Source: Filimonas lacunae
GTDB taxonomy: Bacteria > Bacteroidota > Bacteroidia > Chitinophagales > Chitinophagaceae
Direction of reading: 5' to 3'
DNA: 64,000 nucleotides
Assembly (NCBI RefSeq): GCF_002355595.1
Contig: NZ_AP017422.1
Location: forward strand, 6,638,823 to 6,702,822
Part shown: positions 16,438 to 25,506 of the stretch, one piece after another
Numbering within the stretch: position 1 is the stretch's first letter
Layout of the letters: each line of letters begins with the position of its first letter
The notes under the pieces: model-generated
The model's input: the letters and a program-made list of their open reading frames with translations, nothing else
What the model was told of the DNA's origin: nothing
The model's database searches: none
Position numbers and translations under genes: made by a program

Positions 16438-19400
16438 CTACAAGGTACGTTTTACTTCTTCTTCTTCGAAAGCTTCGACGATATCGCCCACTTTCAAATC
16501 AGCAAAGTTTTTAATGGTTAAACCACATTCGTAACCAGTAGCCACTTCTTTCACGTCATCTTTGAAACGTTTCAGGCTGCCCAGCTCGGCATGTCCACCT
16601 TCACCTCTCGGGAATTCCACAATACCGTCACGGATGATACGTATTTTATTGTTCCTGGCAATTTTGCCATCCAATACATAACAACCCGCTACTGTTGCTT
16701 TGTCAAATTTGTATACCTCACGTACTTCTACGTTGGCCACAATTTTCTCCTGAATTTTCGGCTCCAACATACCTTCCATCGCGCTCTTGATTTCTTCAAT
16801 GGCGTTATAGATGATAGAATATGTTTTAATCTGTACACCTTCTGTTTCTGCCAGCCTGTTAGCCTGCATAGAAGGACGAACGTTAAAGCCTACAATCACC
16901 GCATCAGAAGCTGTTGCTAACAACACATCACTTTCCGAGATCTGACCAACCGCTTTATGCACCACGCGCACCGCAATTTCCTGCGTACTTAATTTCTGCA
17001 ATGAATCGCTTAACGCTTCTACAGAACCATCCACGTCACCTTTGATAATGATGTTCAGTTCTTTGAAGTTTCCGAGTGCCAAACGACGACCAATTTCATC
17101 CAGGGTGATATGTTTACGGGCACGTAAACCTTGTTCACGTAAAATCTGAGCACGTTTAGTAGCCACTTCTTTAGCTTCTGCTTCATCAGCGTATACTTTA
17201 AACTTCTCACCTGCCTGTGGAGCTCCGTTTAAGCCCAGTATTACTACCGGTGAACTTGGCGGAACTTCCTGCACACGCTGGTTACGTTCGTTGAACATGG
17301 CTTTTACACGTCCAAAATGCTGACCAGATACTACCAGATCGCCCTGGCGTAATGTACCGTTCTGCACCAGGATGGTAGCTACATAACCACGTCCTTTATC
17401 CAGAGAAGCTTCAATTACAGTACCGCTGGCTTCTTTTTCAGGATTAGCCTTCAAATCCAGTAATTCTGCTTCTAATAATAGTTTTTCCAATAACAGATCT
17501 ACGTTCAAACCTTTTTTCGCAGACAACTCCTGGCTTTGGAACTTACCGCCCCACTCTTCTACCAGGATATTCATTTGCGATAACTGCTCGTATATCTTCT
17601 TAGGATTGGCGCCGTCTTTATCAATTTTGTTGATTGCAAACACCATTGGCAGTTGTGCCGCCTGTGCGTGCGAGATGGCTTCTTTGGTCTGAGGCATCAC
17701 TGCATCATCCGCAGCCACCACAATAACCGCCACATCGGCCGCTTTGGCACCCCGGGCACGCATCGCAGTAAACGCTTCGTGACCTGGAGTATCCAGAAAG
17801 GTGATCTTCTTGCCAGTTGCAGTAGTTACCTGGTAAGCACCAATGTGCTGGGTAATACCACCTGCCTCACCGGCAACCACATTTGCGCTACGGATATAGT
17901 CAAGCAAAGATGTTTTACCGTGGTCAACGTGACCCATGATGGTTACAATTGGTGCACGGGTCACCGCATTTTCGCCATCAATTACTACATCTTCTTCATC
18001 TTCCTCTTCCACATCGTCAATTCCAATGAATTCTACTTCAAAACCAAATTCGCTGGCAACCAGTTCAATTACTTCCGCATCCAAACGTTGGTTAATCGAC
18101 ACCATGATGCCAAGGCCCATACACTTACTGATTACCTCAGTAAAGTTCACATCCATCAGGCTAGCCAGTTCGCTTACAGTAACAAACTCAGTTACCTGCA
18201 GTTTGTTGTCTTGTACGCCATCTCCCATAGACTCGGCAGCTTCTTCGCGTTTAGCACGACGGTATTTAGCTTTAAGGCTTTTACCACGGCCACCAGCTCC
18301 AGCCAGTTTCGCTTGCGTTTGCCTGATCTTTTCCTGTATCTCTTTTTGATCGATTTCTTTGTCTTCTCTGCGGAATCCGCCACCAGTACCAGTGTTACTA
18401 TTATGAGGTCCACGGTTATTACCACCTCTGTTTGGTCCACCCTGGCCGCCACGGTTATTACCCTGACCACCTTGATGCGGAGGACGATTGCCGCCCTGTC
18501 CCTGATATGGAGGACGTTGACCACCCTGACCACCACCTTGACCCTGGTATGGAGGACGTTGACCACCCTGACCACCACCTTGACCCTGGTATGGAGGACG
18601 CTGACCGCCCTGACCACCACCTTGACCCTGGTATGGAGGACGCTGACCGCCCTGACCACCACCTTGTCCCTGGTATGGAGGACGTTGACCGCCCTGACCG
18701 CCACCCTGGCCCTGGTTACCACCTTGACCGCCTTGTTGGCCGCCTGGAGTGTTTTTGTCTAAAGGAATACGTTTGCGTTTCCTTTTTTCATCACGAGGAC
18801 CAGATTTTGGCCTTGTATCGCTATCTACCGGTAAATTAATTTTACCCAGAATTTTAGGCCCTTCAATCTTATCGGCCTTAATATTTTCTATCACAGGGGC
18901 TCCGTTATCAGTTGCTGCTGGTTCCTGCTGCCTTTCTTCAGGGGCTACTTGGGCCGGCTGCTGCTCTGCTACAGGAGTTTTTTGTTCTTTTTCTTTCACC
19001 GGCTCCGGCTCTTTTGCCACAACAGGTTGTGGCTGCGGTTTCGGTTCTTCCTTCACAGGTTCTGCTATTTCCTGCTTAGGCTGTTGTTGTGGAATTTCCT
19101 TTTTCTCTGCTACCGGTGGCTGATCAGCTGCTTTAGGCTGCTGCTGTACCGGCGCTTCTGTTTTAGGCTTATTCTGGTTCGTATTATTGGAAGGAACCAC
19201 TTTTTTAGGCCTCGTAGAAGAGTCAATGGCTGACAAATCTATTTTATTGATGATTTTAGGCCCGCCAATACCTGTTACAGGTACTTTGGTTACTTCCTGC
19301 TCGGTTGCAGGCGCTTGCGGTTGTGGTTTTTCTTCTGCTATTGGTTGAACCGGGGGAGCTTCTGCCACCACCTTAGGTTCTTCTTTCGCCACCACTACCG

Positions 19401-19800
19401 GTTGTACTTCTACCGGCTTGGGTTCTTCTTTTGGTTTTTCCGGTTCTTTTACCGGCTCAGCCTCCACTACTGGTGGCTTTTCTACCTTAGGCTCTTCTTT
19501 CGGTGCAACAGCTTTTTTTGCTGCCGCCGCTGCCGCAGCAGCTGCTTCCTCTTCTTCCTTCTTCTTCTTCTCTGCCTGCATTCCCTTCGGAATTTCAATC
19601 TGGTCAGCTTTGTTCTTTGCTACCTTATCACTCTGAAACTCGCGCTGCAAAGCATGATACATGGGCTCTGACAGCTTAGCAGTAGCTTTCAGATCATCCC
19701 TCATAAATCCTTTGCCAACAAGGAATTCAACCAGCGTATCCTGGCCTATGTTGAATTCCTTGGCGGCAGCCAACAACCTTGGTAATTTCAATTCTGACAT
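16438..19800 (-). CDS. infB: Translation initiation factor IF-2
   Basis: GTPase that places initiator tRNA on the 30S subunit and promotes subunit joining; 1120 residues against 890 in E. coli. The order is a short IF2_N-like start ([19 protein letters not shown]), a long low-complexity region rich in K, E, P, Q and A, a Gly/Gln tandem repeat (about 360-470), a second IF2_N segment ([17 protein letters not shown]), the G domain with [14 protein letters not shown] and NKIDK, and domains II-IV. It ends the rimP-nusA-infB unit. The extra length lies in the unstructured N-terminal part, which varies widely between phyla. Confidence 0.96.
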   Translation of the reverse strand: MSELKLPRLLAAAKEFNIGQDTLVEFLVGKGFMRDDLKATAKLSEPMYHALQREFQSDKVAKNKADQIEIPKGMQAEKKKKEEEEAAAAAAAAAKKAVAPKEEPKVEKPPVVEAEPVKEPEKPKEEPKPVEVQPVVVAKEEPKVVAEAPPVQPIAEEKPQPQAPATEQEVTKVPVTGIGGPKIINKIDLSAIDSSTRPKKVVPSNNTNQNKPKTEAPVQQQPKAADQPPVAEKKEIPQQQPKQEIAEPVKEEPKPQPQPVVAKEPEPVKEKEQKTPVAEQQPAQVAPEERQQEPAATDNGAPVIENIKADKIEGPKILGKINLPVDSDTRPKSGPRDEKRKRKRIPLDKNTPGGQQGGQGGNQGQGGGQGGQRPPYQGQGGGQGGQRPPYQGQGGGQGGQRPPYQGQGGGQGGQRPPYQGQGGGQGGQRPPYQGQGGNRPPHQGGQGNNRGGQGGPNRGGNNRGPHNSNTGTGGGFRREDKEIDQKEIQEKIRQTQAKLAGAGGRGKSLKAKYRRAKREEAAESMGDGVQDNKLQVTEFVTVSELASLMDVNFTEVISKCMGLGIMVSINQRLDAEVIELVASEFGFEVEFIGIDDVEEEDEEDVVIDGENAVTRAPIVTIMGHVDHGKTSLLDYIRSANVVAGEAGGITQHIGAYQVTTATGKKITFLDTPGHEAFTAMRARGAKAADVAVIVVAADDAVMPQTKEAISHAQAAQLPMVFAINKIDKDGANPKKIYEQLSQMNILVEEWGGKFQSQELSAKKGLNVDLLLEKLLLEAELLDLKANPEKEASGTVIEASLDKGRGYVATILVQNGTLRQGDLVVSGQHFGRVKAMFNERNQRVQEVPPSSPVVILGLNGAPQAGEKFKVYADEAEAKEVATKRAQILREQGLRARKHITLDEIGRRLALGNFKELNIIIKGDVDGSVEALSDSLQKLSTQEIAVRVVHKAVGQISESDVLLATASDAVIVGFNVRPSMQANRLAETEGVQIKTYSIIYNAIEEIKSAMEGMLEPKIQEKIVANVEVREVYKFDKATVAGCYVLDGKIARNNKIRIIRDGIVEFPRGEGGHAELGSLKRFKDDVKEVATGYECGLTIKNFADLKVGDIVEAFEEEEVKRTL
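18497..18712 (-). repeat. 42-bp coding tandem repeat in infB
   Basis: Five copies of a 42-bp unit (RPPYQ motifs at about 18506, 18548, 18590, 18632 and 18674) encode a 14-residue [14 protein letters not shown] period. The copies are near-identical in DNA, which suggests recent expansion and likely copy-number variation between strains. Confidence 0.9.
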
Positions 19801-19861
19801 ATTAATTTCACTTCTCCAACCTTTGCAACCTTGCAGTATTGGAGAATTTTTTTGACATTAC

Positions 19862-21109
19862 TTATTCTTTCTCAAACTCTTCCTTCAATATCCTTCTCAC
19901 ATCTATAATAGTTTCTTTTTCCAAATCAGTTCTGCGTTCCAGCTCTTCTACAGTTAAATTTAATACACTGCGGGCAGTATCGCAACCTACTTTTTTCAGC
20001 GCTTCAATAATCCATGGTTCAATTTCATCAGTAAATTCATCCATGTCAATATCAAACTCTTCTACCTCGCCTTCATTATCGCGATAAACATCCAGTTCAT
20101 AACCTGTCAATTCACAGGCCAATTTAATGTTCACCCCTCTACGGCCAATGGCTAAGGAAACTTGATCGGCTTTCAAATACACTTCCGCATGTCTTTTATC
20201 ATTGTCCAACTCCATGTAGCTGATCTTAGCCGGAGTTAAAGAACGTTGAATTAATAACTGCGTATTGGAGGTAAAGTTAATCACATCAATGTTCTCATTC
20301 TTCAATTCACGCACAATACCATGAATACGGCTACCTTTCATACCCACACAGGCGCCTACAGGATCAATACGGTCGTCAAAACTTTCTACAGCCACTTTAG
20401 CTCTTTCACCTGGTTCACGAACAATTTTGCGAATGGTAATTAAGCCATCAAAGATCTCCGGAACCTCAATTTCCAGCAATTTAGCCAGAAATTCCGGACT
20501 GGTACGACTAAGAATGATTACAGGCGTATTATTTTTCATGTCCACCCTGCGAACTACTGCGCGGATGTTCTCTCCTTTTTTGAAGTAATCCTGCGGAATT
20601 TGCTCGCTTTTAGGCAGAATCAGCTCACTTCCTTCTTCATCCAGTAACAGCACTTCTTTTTTCCAAACCTGGTAAACTTCTGCGCTGATAATGTCACCAA
20701 TACGATCGCTATATTTTTTAACAAGAACGTTTTTCTTTAAATCGCTGATACGGCTGGCCAGTGTTTGTTTAGCGGCCAGAATAGCGCGCCTTCCAAAATC
20801 CAGCATATCCACTTCTTCATATAATTCTTCGCCCACTTCAAAGTCAGGCTCTAATTTCACAGCATCACTATAGGCAATTTCAGCCAGCGGATCCATAACC
20901 TCACCATCTTCTACAATCATCCTGCGGCGAATAATCTCAAGGTCACCTTTTTCGGCGTTTACAATAACATCAAAGTTATTATCATCTCCGAATTTTTTGC
21001 GAAGCAATGTTTTAAATACATCCTCCACCACTTTCATCATGGTTGGGCGGTCTATATTTTCAGCATCTTTAAAGTCCTGGAATGCTTCAATCAGGTTGAT
21101 ACTTGCCAT
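19862..21109 (-). CDS. nusA: Transcription termination/antitermination factor NusA
   Basis: RNA-polymerase-associated factor controlling pausing, termination and antitermination; 415 residues. It has the NusA N-terminal domain (INLIEAFQDFKDAENID), an S1 domain (about 135-200), and two KH domains including DDRIDPVGACVGMKGSRI and VSLAIGRRGVNIKLACELTGYELDV. A short acidic C-terminal helix-hairpin-helix-like part (TARSVLNLTVEELERRTDLEKETI) ends the protein. It lies between rimP and infB as in most bacteria. Since NusA affects termination, the leader hairpin before rimP could be an autoregulatory site. Confidence 0.96.
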   Translation of the reverse strand: MASINLIEAFQDFKDAENIDRPTMMKVVEDVFKTLLRKKFGDDNNFDVIVNAEKGDLEIIRRRMIVEDGEVMDPLAEIAYSDAVKLEPDFEVGEELYEEVDMLDFGRRAILAAKQTLASRISDLKKNVLVKKYSDRIGDIISAEVYQVWKKEVLLLDEEGSELILPKSEQIPQDYFKKGENIRAVVRRVDMKNNTPVIILSRTSPEFLAKLLEIEVPEIFDGLITIRKIVREPGERAKVAVESFDDRIDPVGACVGMKGSRIHGIVRELKNENIDVINFTSNTQLLIQRSLTPAKISYMELDNDKRHAEVYLKADQVSLAIGRRGVNIKLACELTGYELDVYRDNEGEVEEFDIDMDEFTDEIEPWIIEALKKVGCDTARSVLNLTVEELERRTDLEKETIIDVRRILKEEFEKE

Positions 21110-21158
21110 ATAATTTCAATTTTCGGTTACGCAATGCCTTTCAACACCACGTAGCTTT

Positions 21159-21629
21159 TTAGAATTTAATTTGAACAGTTGTTGTTTTAATATTGGTAAA
21201 AGGGATAACCAGCTGCTGTATAACGGCTTTTTTGCCTTTGCCAGTGGTCTCTTCTATAATAATATCACTATCAGCTACCTGTAACAGCTTTCCCTCCTTA
21301 ATGGTACCGTCTGTAAAAACAACTTCTACAAACCTGTCAATATTGCGGGAATACTGTCTTTGTAACTTTAAAGGCTCATCCACACCAGGGCTGGAAACTT
21401 CCAAAGAAAAATCACCTTCCGGGTAATAAGCGGCTTCTTCCAGCAATTTGTACAATTGCCTGTTTACGCGTATACATTTCTCAATGGTAACACCATTATC
21501 ACCATCAATAAATACTTTGATATTATTAGTAGGCTTAATTTTTACCTGCACCAGGAAAAATTCCGGTTCGTTTTCCAGAATCTGCTGAACCAGTGCTTCT
21601 ATCTTTTGTATCTGCTCTTCCGTTGTCAT
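21159..21629 (-). CDS. rimP: Ribosome maturation factor RimP
   Basis: Assembly factor for the 30S subunit, 156 residues from the ATG at 21629 (MTTEEQIQKIEALVQQILEN). The frame is open 32 codons further upstream, but that part runs through the leader hairpin and promoter. Conserved features are IDGDNGVTIEKCIRVNRQLYKLL and the RimP signature DFSLEVSSPGVDEPL. First gene of the rimP-nusA-infB unit; nusA starts 49 bp after its stop. Confidence 0.93.
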   Translation of the reverse strand: MTTEEQIQKIEALVQQILENEPEFFLVQVKIKPTNNIKVFIDGDNGVTIEKCIRVNRQLYKLLEEAAYYPEGDFSLEVSSPGVDEPLKLQRQYSRNIDRFVEVVFTDGTIKEGKLLQVADSDIIIEETTGKGKKAVIQQLVIPFTNIKTTTVQIKF

Positions 21630-21646
21630 ACCTGTTATAAAAAAGA

Positions 21647-21670
21647 GAAGGGAACGTTTTCGTTCCCTTC
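21647..21670 (-). promoter_or_regulatory. Attenuator-like hairpin in the rimP-nusA-infB leader
   Basis: Perfect 10-bp stem GAAGGGAACG/CGTTCCCTTC with a 4-nt loop. On the minus strand it is followed by a TCTTTTTTAT tract and, 17 bp after the stem, the rimP ATG. It lies downstream of the predicted promoter (21694-21726) with no gene between, so it would act on the operon's own leader. Confidence 0.6.
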
Positions 21671-21693
21671 CGTAGTTTCTTTGTTTCCGTGGG

Positions 21694-21726
21694 CAAAGGT
21701 ACAATAAATAAGCACAGGAATCCAAA
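21694..21726 (-). promoter_or_regulatory. Promoter of rimP-nusA-infB (TTTG-N21-TACCTTTG)
   Basis: On the minus strand a -33 TTTG (21723-21726) and a -7 TACCTTTG (21694-21701) are separated by 21 bp, matching the Bacteroidota housekeeping promoter pattern. Transcription would begin near 21687, giving a leader of about 58 nt that contains the hairpin. Confidence 0.7.
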
Positions 21727-21772
21727 CTTTTCTTCTTTTCTGCCTTATTCCCGGCCTTTTTTGGTTAAGTAA

Positions 21773-22084
21773 ATGCAAAAAAAACAGGCATTTATTAAGC
21801 CCGAAAAAAGTTGGGCGTTACCTTTACCACTTATGATACGTTACATTTTTATAGCATTCGTCCTCTATCTATTATACAAACTGGTGTTTGATTTAATTGT
21901 ACCCGTTTCCCGCGCCGCCTCGCAGGTAAAAAACCAGATGCGCCAGATGCAGGAAATGCAGCAACAACAATTTAAGCAGCAGCAAACCACTACCCAGCCG
22001 CAGCCTACCAGCCAACAGCGCCCTGTTGAAGAACAGCGCAAGCCTTCCAAAGATGACTATCTCGACTTTGAAGAGGTTAAATAA
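21773..22084 (+). CDS. DUF4834-like membrane protein
   Basis: Small protein with one membrane helix (IRYIFIAFVLYLLYKLVFDLIV) followed by a Gln-rich cytoplasmic or periplasmic tail ending in DDYLDFEEVK. Shape and terminal motif resemble the DUF4834 family of Bacteroidota, whose function is unknown. The reading frame begins at 21773; the internal ATG at 21833 gives the form most like family members. Divergent from rimP and convergent with the HAD gene, three bases apart. Confidence 0.65.
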   Translation: MQKKQAFIKPEKSWALPLPLMIRYIFIAFVLYLLYKLVFDLIVPVSRAASQVKNQMRQMQEMQQQQFKQQQTTTQPQPTSQQRPVEEQRKPSKDDYLDFEEVK

Positions 22085-22087
22085 GGG

Positions 22088-22708
22088 TTACAGCAAACCA
22101 AGATCTAACACAGTAGCAGGAGCTTGCAGGTACACCGTTTGTAACCCCGCTTCCTGTGCACCTTGAATATTTTTGCTGGTATCATCTATAAAAAGTGTGT
22201 AAGCGGGATCCAGGTTTTCCGCTTTACACAACTCCAGAAAAGAAGCTGCATAAGGCTTACGCAAGCCCAGCGTATGCGAGTAATAAGCTTTGATAAAATA
22301 ATCATCAAAGTTTTTGCCGTTGTGTTCAGCACTAAAAGTGGCGCAAAAAGCCTCGTGGTGTATCTGATTGGTATTGGAAAACAGGTAAATCCGGTACTTA
22401 TTTTTCACTTTCTCCAGCCATTCCAGCCTCTCAGCAGGAAAATCCAGTAACATGGCATTCCAGGCATTTTTTATCTGCTCATCTGTAAATGCCTTGCCCG
22501 TCTGCAATCGAAACTCATCATAAAACCGGGCAGGCGTAACCTTTCCGGTTTCCAGATTTTCAAACAAATGATTCGAATGGCTTTGACTATATAAATCATC
22601 AAAATTGTCAATACCTAAATCAATAAAAGCCTGGCGGGTAGCTCCATAATCAATGTTCAAAAACACACCGCCTAAATCAAAAATAATATTCTGTACAGGT
22701 TGTTGCAT
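22088..22708 (-). CDS. HAD-family hydrolase (subfamily IA)
   Basis: Phosphatase-like protein of 206 residues. Motif I is FDLGGVFLNID (the second catalytic Asp position reads G, as in the YihX/epoxide-hydrolase-like HAD group starting FDxGGV), motif II is YLFSNTNQ, motif III K is in LGLRKPYAAS, motif IV is LFIDDTSKNIQGA. YihX-like members act on sugar phosphates; the substrate here is unknown. It ends the housekeeping part before the phage-derived region, 14 bp downstream of the repressor's stop. Confidence 0.85.
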   Translation of the reverse strand: MQQPVQNIIFDLGGVFLNIDYGATRQAFIDLGIDNFDDLYSQSHSNHLFENLETGKVTPARFYDEFRLQTGKAFTDEQIKNAWNAMLLDFPAERLEWLEKVKNKYRIYLFSNTNQIHHEAFCATFSAEHNGKNFDDYFIKAYYSHTLGLRKPYAASFLELCKAENLDPAYTLFIDDTSKNIQGAQEAGLQTVYLQAPATVLDLGLL

Positions 22709-22722
22709 AAGCTAAGATAAGG

Positions 22723-23559
22723 TTAGCCCAACAATTTCGTACCCAGCTTTTTTAATTCAGATTCCAGTAAGGTAAGCCTGGCCTCCGTATCAGAAACACG
22801 GGTATATAACTCTGCCGGTGCACGCATCTGGCGACTCATAAAAGCCACGCCATACCACATTTCCAGTACATCCTGCGGATCAATGATAATAGGTGGATAC
22901 TCTTCCCGGTGTTTGTAGTTGTCCGATTTCAGAATGAGCCTGTTGTCTTTTAAAATACGGTTCAACACCCTTTTTACCACCACGCCATCATTTACCGTAA
23001 CTACTACATAAATGCGATCATCTCTTATTGCACTGAGGTCATCCACAAACTGGGCTATCAATATGTCTTTATCATCAAACGTAGGATACATAGATACGCC
23101 CTCTACCTCAAACATCCGGTAAGTGCCATTGGCAAGCCCTGGTAAGCGGTAGGTAGGCAATGTGGAGATATATTCAGGATCTTCGTATCCATTCAGGTAT
23201 CCGGCCCTTGCTTTTACAGGAACCATCATAACGTTTTCATTACCAGCACTATCTACCGTAATTACCTGCGGCATGCGGTAAAAGCTTTTCTCTTCCTCTA
23301 TGGAAGCCCTTAAAGGTTTCACTCCCGCTTTCTTGGATTCAACAACCCCTAATTGCTTGTACAATAATTCATCAGCAGATACCTGAAAAAAGTCTGACAT
23401 GCCTTTTAAAGTTAAAAAATCAGGACTGGAATAGCCAGTTTCATAATTCGCATATGTATTTTTCTTAATACCTAATATATCTGCAATTGATTGCTGTATA
23501 AGCCCTTTTTGCTCTCTTAACCATTTTAGGTTTTGCTTTAGATATAACATGTGTTCCAT
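22723..23559 (-). CDS. XRE/S24 autocleaving repressor (cI/LexA-like)
   Basis: Transcription repressor of 278 residues. The N-terminal HTH_3 domain covers about 7-65 (LKWLREQKGLIQQSIADILGI, KNTYANYETGYSSP). The C-terminal S24 peptidase domain has a cleavage-type Ala-Gly at 119-120 (ARAGY), nucleophile S156 (EGVSMYPTF) and general base K196 (VVVKRVLN). Proteins of this kind cleave themselves in SOS-like responses and release early promoters. It is divergent from the tail locus; palindromes in 23674-23722 are candidate operators. Start at 23559 or the ATG three codons in. Confidence 0.88.
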   Translation of the reverse strand: MEHMLYLKQNLKWLREQKGLIQQSIADILGIKKNTYANYETGYSSPDFLTLKGMSDFFQVSADELLYKQLGVVESKKAGVKPLRASIEEEKSFYRMPQVITVDSAGNENVMMVPVKARAGYLNGYEDPEYISTLPTYRLPGLANGTYRMFEVEGVSMYPTFDDKDILIAQFVDDLSAIRDDRIYVVVTVNDGVVVKRVLNRILKDNRLILKSDNYKHREEYPPIIIDPQDVLEMWYGVAFMSRQMRAPAELYTRVSDTEARLTLLESELKKLGTKLLG

Positions 23560-23673
23560 TGTGTGTAAATAAAGCCAATTTATTTGGACAATCTCATTTT
23601 CTTGTACTAAATTCGTATTCTATTGAAACCAGTGATAAAGATAAAGCTCCCACTCTCATAAATCCAAAAATCA

Positions 23674-23722
23674 AAGACAATTGTCTTAAATAATTGGACA
23701 TGCATATCCTCCATGCATGTCC
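23674..23722. promoter_or_regulatory. Candidate repressor operators
   Basis: Two symmetrical sites lie between the divergent repressor and the first plus-strand gene: a 14-bp perfect palindrome AAGACAATTGTCTT (23674-23687) and a 10-bp inverted repeat GGACATGCAT (23696-23705 and 23713-23722) with a 7-bp spacer. A further GGACAAT half-site occurs at 23586. All share a GACA core. Confidence 0.55.
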
Positions 23723-23795
23723 TCTCAGGAGCTGCCGCTAACCAATCGCATTCAATAGTATCAGATCTATTAAAAGAAATAAAGAACTGTACGTT

Positions 23796-24188
23796 ATGAC
23801 AAGCATCCGGACAAGTACACCCGACATGCCAACTGCCATACCTGGCTTTGACATGTGGCTAACAGAAAACAAAGGTGCCTACGCTCCTTCCCACGTAATG
23901 GCCCTGGTAAGCTCAGCATTGAAAGTAGAAATGCGTTATTTACGGGCTAAAGAGAAACCGCAGTGGATCACTGACGCAAGGCAGATATACTGCTTTTTTG
24001 CCCGTTACCTTACCCAGGCCAGCTATAATGAAATAGGAACTAAAATAGGGCGCCTGCACTCTAGTGTAATCACTGCTGAAAGGAATATTCAAAACAAGCT
24101 CTCTGTAAAAGACGAGCGCATTGTTGACAAGGTGGCCACCGTTTATCAATACATGTTAAAAGAGCATAAGTATGGGCAATATGTATAA
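23796..24188 (+). CDS. DnaA domain IV-like DNA-binding protein
   Basis: 130-residue protein whose part from about 45 to 125 resembles the DNA-binding domain IV of the replication initiator DnaA: ARQIYCFFARYLTQASYNEIG matches the helix before the signature, and RLHSSVITAERNI stands where DnaA has its GRDHTTV-like motif. The ATPase domain is absent. It is the first rightward gene after the repressor, so a role as activator or copy of an early regulator is likely; binding DnaA-box-like sites is inference. Confidence 0.65.
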   Translation: MTSIRTSTPDMPTAIPGFDMWLTENKGAYAPSHVMALVSSALKVEMRYLRAKEKPQWITDARQIYCFFARYLTQASYNEIGTKIGRLHSSVITAERNIQNKLSVKDERIVDKVATVYQYMLKEHKYGQYV

Positions 24189-24498
24189 ACTTACTCTAAG
24201 TGTCAGTGAAATGCTGGCATTAAGTGAAGCATTAGATGAAACAGCAGCATATATGCAGGAACAAAGAAATAATAACCTGTTATCTAAAGAAGATTTATTG
24301 TTACTGGCAGTGTTAGAAGAAATGAATATGCACTTCGCATTAAAAGCTTACAGAAGACAAAACAAATACCAGCTTTCCTTAAAACCCTGCTGGGCTGTTG
24401 CATTGGATTTGCAGTTTAATGGCTTTACAGACAAAAGCAGTTATCAGGGTAACCTGGTGCAAGGCATCTGTAACAAACTTCAATTGCAGCCAGCATAA
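24172..24498 (+). CDS. Unknown protein of the early region (108 aa)
   Basis: Not recognised. It overlaps the end of the DnaA-like gene by 17 bp, which suggests coupled translation. The N-terminal part is helical and acidic (SVSEMLALSEALDETAAYMQEQRN), the rest is mixed. An alternative ATG lies three codons in. No membrane segment or signal. A 12-bp stem hairpin follows at 24520-24555. Confidence 0.6.
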   Translation: MGNMYKLTLSVSEMLALSEALDETAAYMQEQRNNNLLSKEDLLLLAVLEEMNMHFALKAYRRQNKYQLSLKPCWAVALDLQFNGFTDKSSYQGNLVQGICNKLQLQPA

Positions 24499-24519
24499 CA
24501 GCTACCAGGTTGCTAACCT

Positions 24520-24555
24520 ATACCTGTTCATGCCGTCATCTGTATGAACAGGTAT
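24520..24555 (+). terminator. 12-bp stem hairpin, terminator-like
   Basis: ATACCTGTTCAT (24520-24531) pairs perfectly with 24544-24555, 12-nt loop, followed by CTCTTTT. It would end the transcript of the DnaA-like and 108-aa genes. It is directly preceded by TTGCTAACCTAT. Confidence 0.6.
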
Positions 24556-24595
24556 CTCTTTTCGCCATCATTAACCATTGCTTAAAAAATAAACT

Positions 24596-24928
24596 ATGCA
24601 AACACGTCACCGCGGCATTTCAGTACTTCATTCTCTTTTAGCAGAAGAATCAGAACCATCAGCAACCGGTACATCAGAACGAAAAGGACGTAACCCTGCG
24701 CTCATTCAAACAAGGAACACTAACCTGTTGTATCGCTTCTACTATAAAAGCAAAGTAGAACGCAAGCTGTATCCCGATTCGGTATCAGAACTAGTGAAAG
24801 AATTTCACCTGAGCGCTGTTATGATTCAAAAAATTATTCAGGCTAAAACTGATGAATTGATGCTTATTAAAAAAGAACAACCATCAGTTAAAAGCCTGAA
24901 AGAAAAGTATCCGCATATGGTCTGGTAA
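24596..24928 (+). CDS. Unknown basic protein, possible HTH (110 aa)
   Basis: Not recognised. A disordered start (SLLAEESEPSATGTSERKGRNP) leads into a basic helical part (LLYRFYYKSKVERKLYPDSVSELVKEFHLSAVMIQKIIQAK) that could form a helix-turn-helix. The middle resembles small regulators that precede tail genes in Bacteroidota phage-like loci, but this is inference. It ends one base from the convergent tail-completion-like gene. Confidence 0.55.
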   Translation: MQTRHRGISVLHSLLAEESEPSATGTSERKGRNPALIQTRNTNLLYRFYYKSKVERKLYPDSVSELVKEFHLSAVMIQKIIQAKTDELMLIKKEQPSVKSLKEKYPHMVW

Positions 24929-25426
24929 TTATACCAGCTCCAGTGCAGGAGATTGTTTCAAGTACACTATAGCAGCACTACTATCTTCAAAAGAAGTACT
25001 AAAAGTAAGCTTCCGCACTTTCAACCCATCCCCTCTCACTTCCCCCGCATCACTAACGCGGTTCAAAGGCTGGCAAATTCCATCTTCTGGTTGCCAGCCT
25101 TTTATGGCTGTATACAACCTGTTCTCCAGTTCATAACAAGCCAGCGTTGCTTCCGTCATGCGCGCAGCATTAGCATCTGCAACACCATTCACATCTACTA
25201 CCAGTTTAAGCTGAATAGTAATATCTCCATTCTCTGCTAATGCACTCTCCTGCGTAAATGTCCCACCAGGCAAGTCAATTAACACACAGGGAAACAACAC
25301 CCCGCTGGTAGCGATATTATCCAGCTGCCCCATCTCCTGTTGAATATAATTTACCTCAGGAAGCTTCTCTTCAATACGGCTTTGTAACGCCATTAATAAT
25401 GATCCATAAAAATTAGTAATTGCCAT
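24929..25426 (-). CDS. Tail completion/terminator-like protein, inverted
   Basis: 165-residue protein resembling phage tail-terminator or minor tail proteins (Gp37/DUF1834-like): a helical start (YGSLLMALQSRIEEKLPEVNYIQQEMGQ), a central strand-rich core (GDITIQLKLVVDVN), and RKLTFSTSFEDS near the end. Such proteins cap the tube. It is the only structural-type gene in the locus on the minus strand, divergent from the lysis genes. Family assignment rests on fold-like pattern only. Confidence 0.5.
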   Translation of the reverse strand: MAITNFYGSLLMALQSRIEEKLPEVNYIQQEMGQLDNIATSGVLFPCVLIDLPGGTFTQESALAENGDITIQLKLVVDVNGVADANAARMTEATLACYELENRLYTAIKGWQPEDGICQPLNRVSDAGEVRGDGLKVRKLTFSTSFEDSSAAIVYLKQSPALELV

Positions 25427-25506
25427 AAAAATATAATGCAGTTTTTTAGTGTTGCTGCTTCACAAATGTCCATCTATTATCACCTTGCCCACAATACAAA
25501 AACCAT

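Noticed and set aside
18497-18712. Possible CRISPR-like array
   Set aside because: Units abut without unique spacers and are in frame with IF-2, so this is a coding tandem repeat.
17653-18762. Long plus-strand reading frame (369 aa) over infB
   Set aside because: It is the antisense of the infB coding region; its Thr/Leu/Trp repeats mirror the 42-bp IF-2 repeat and it matches no family.
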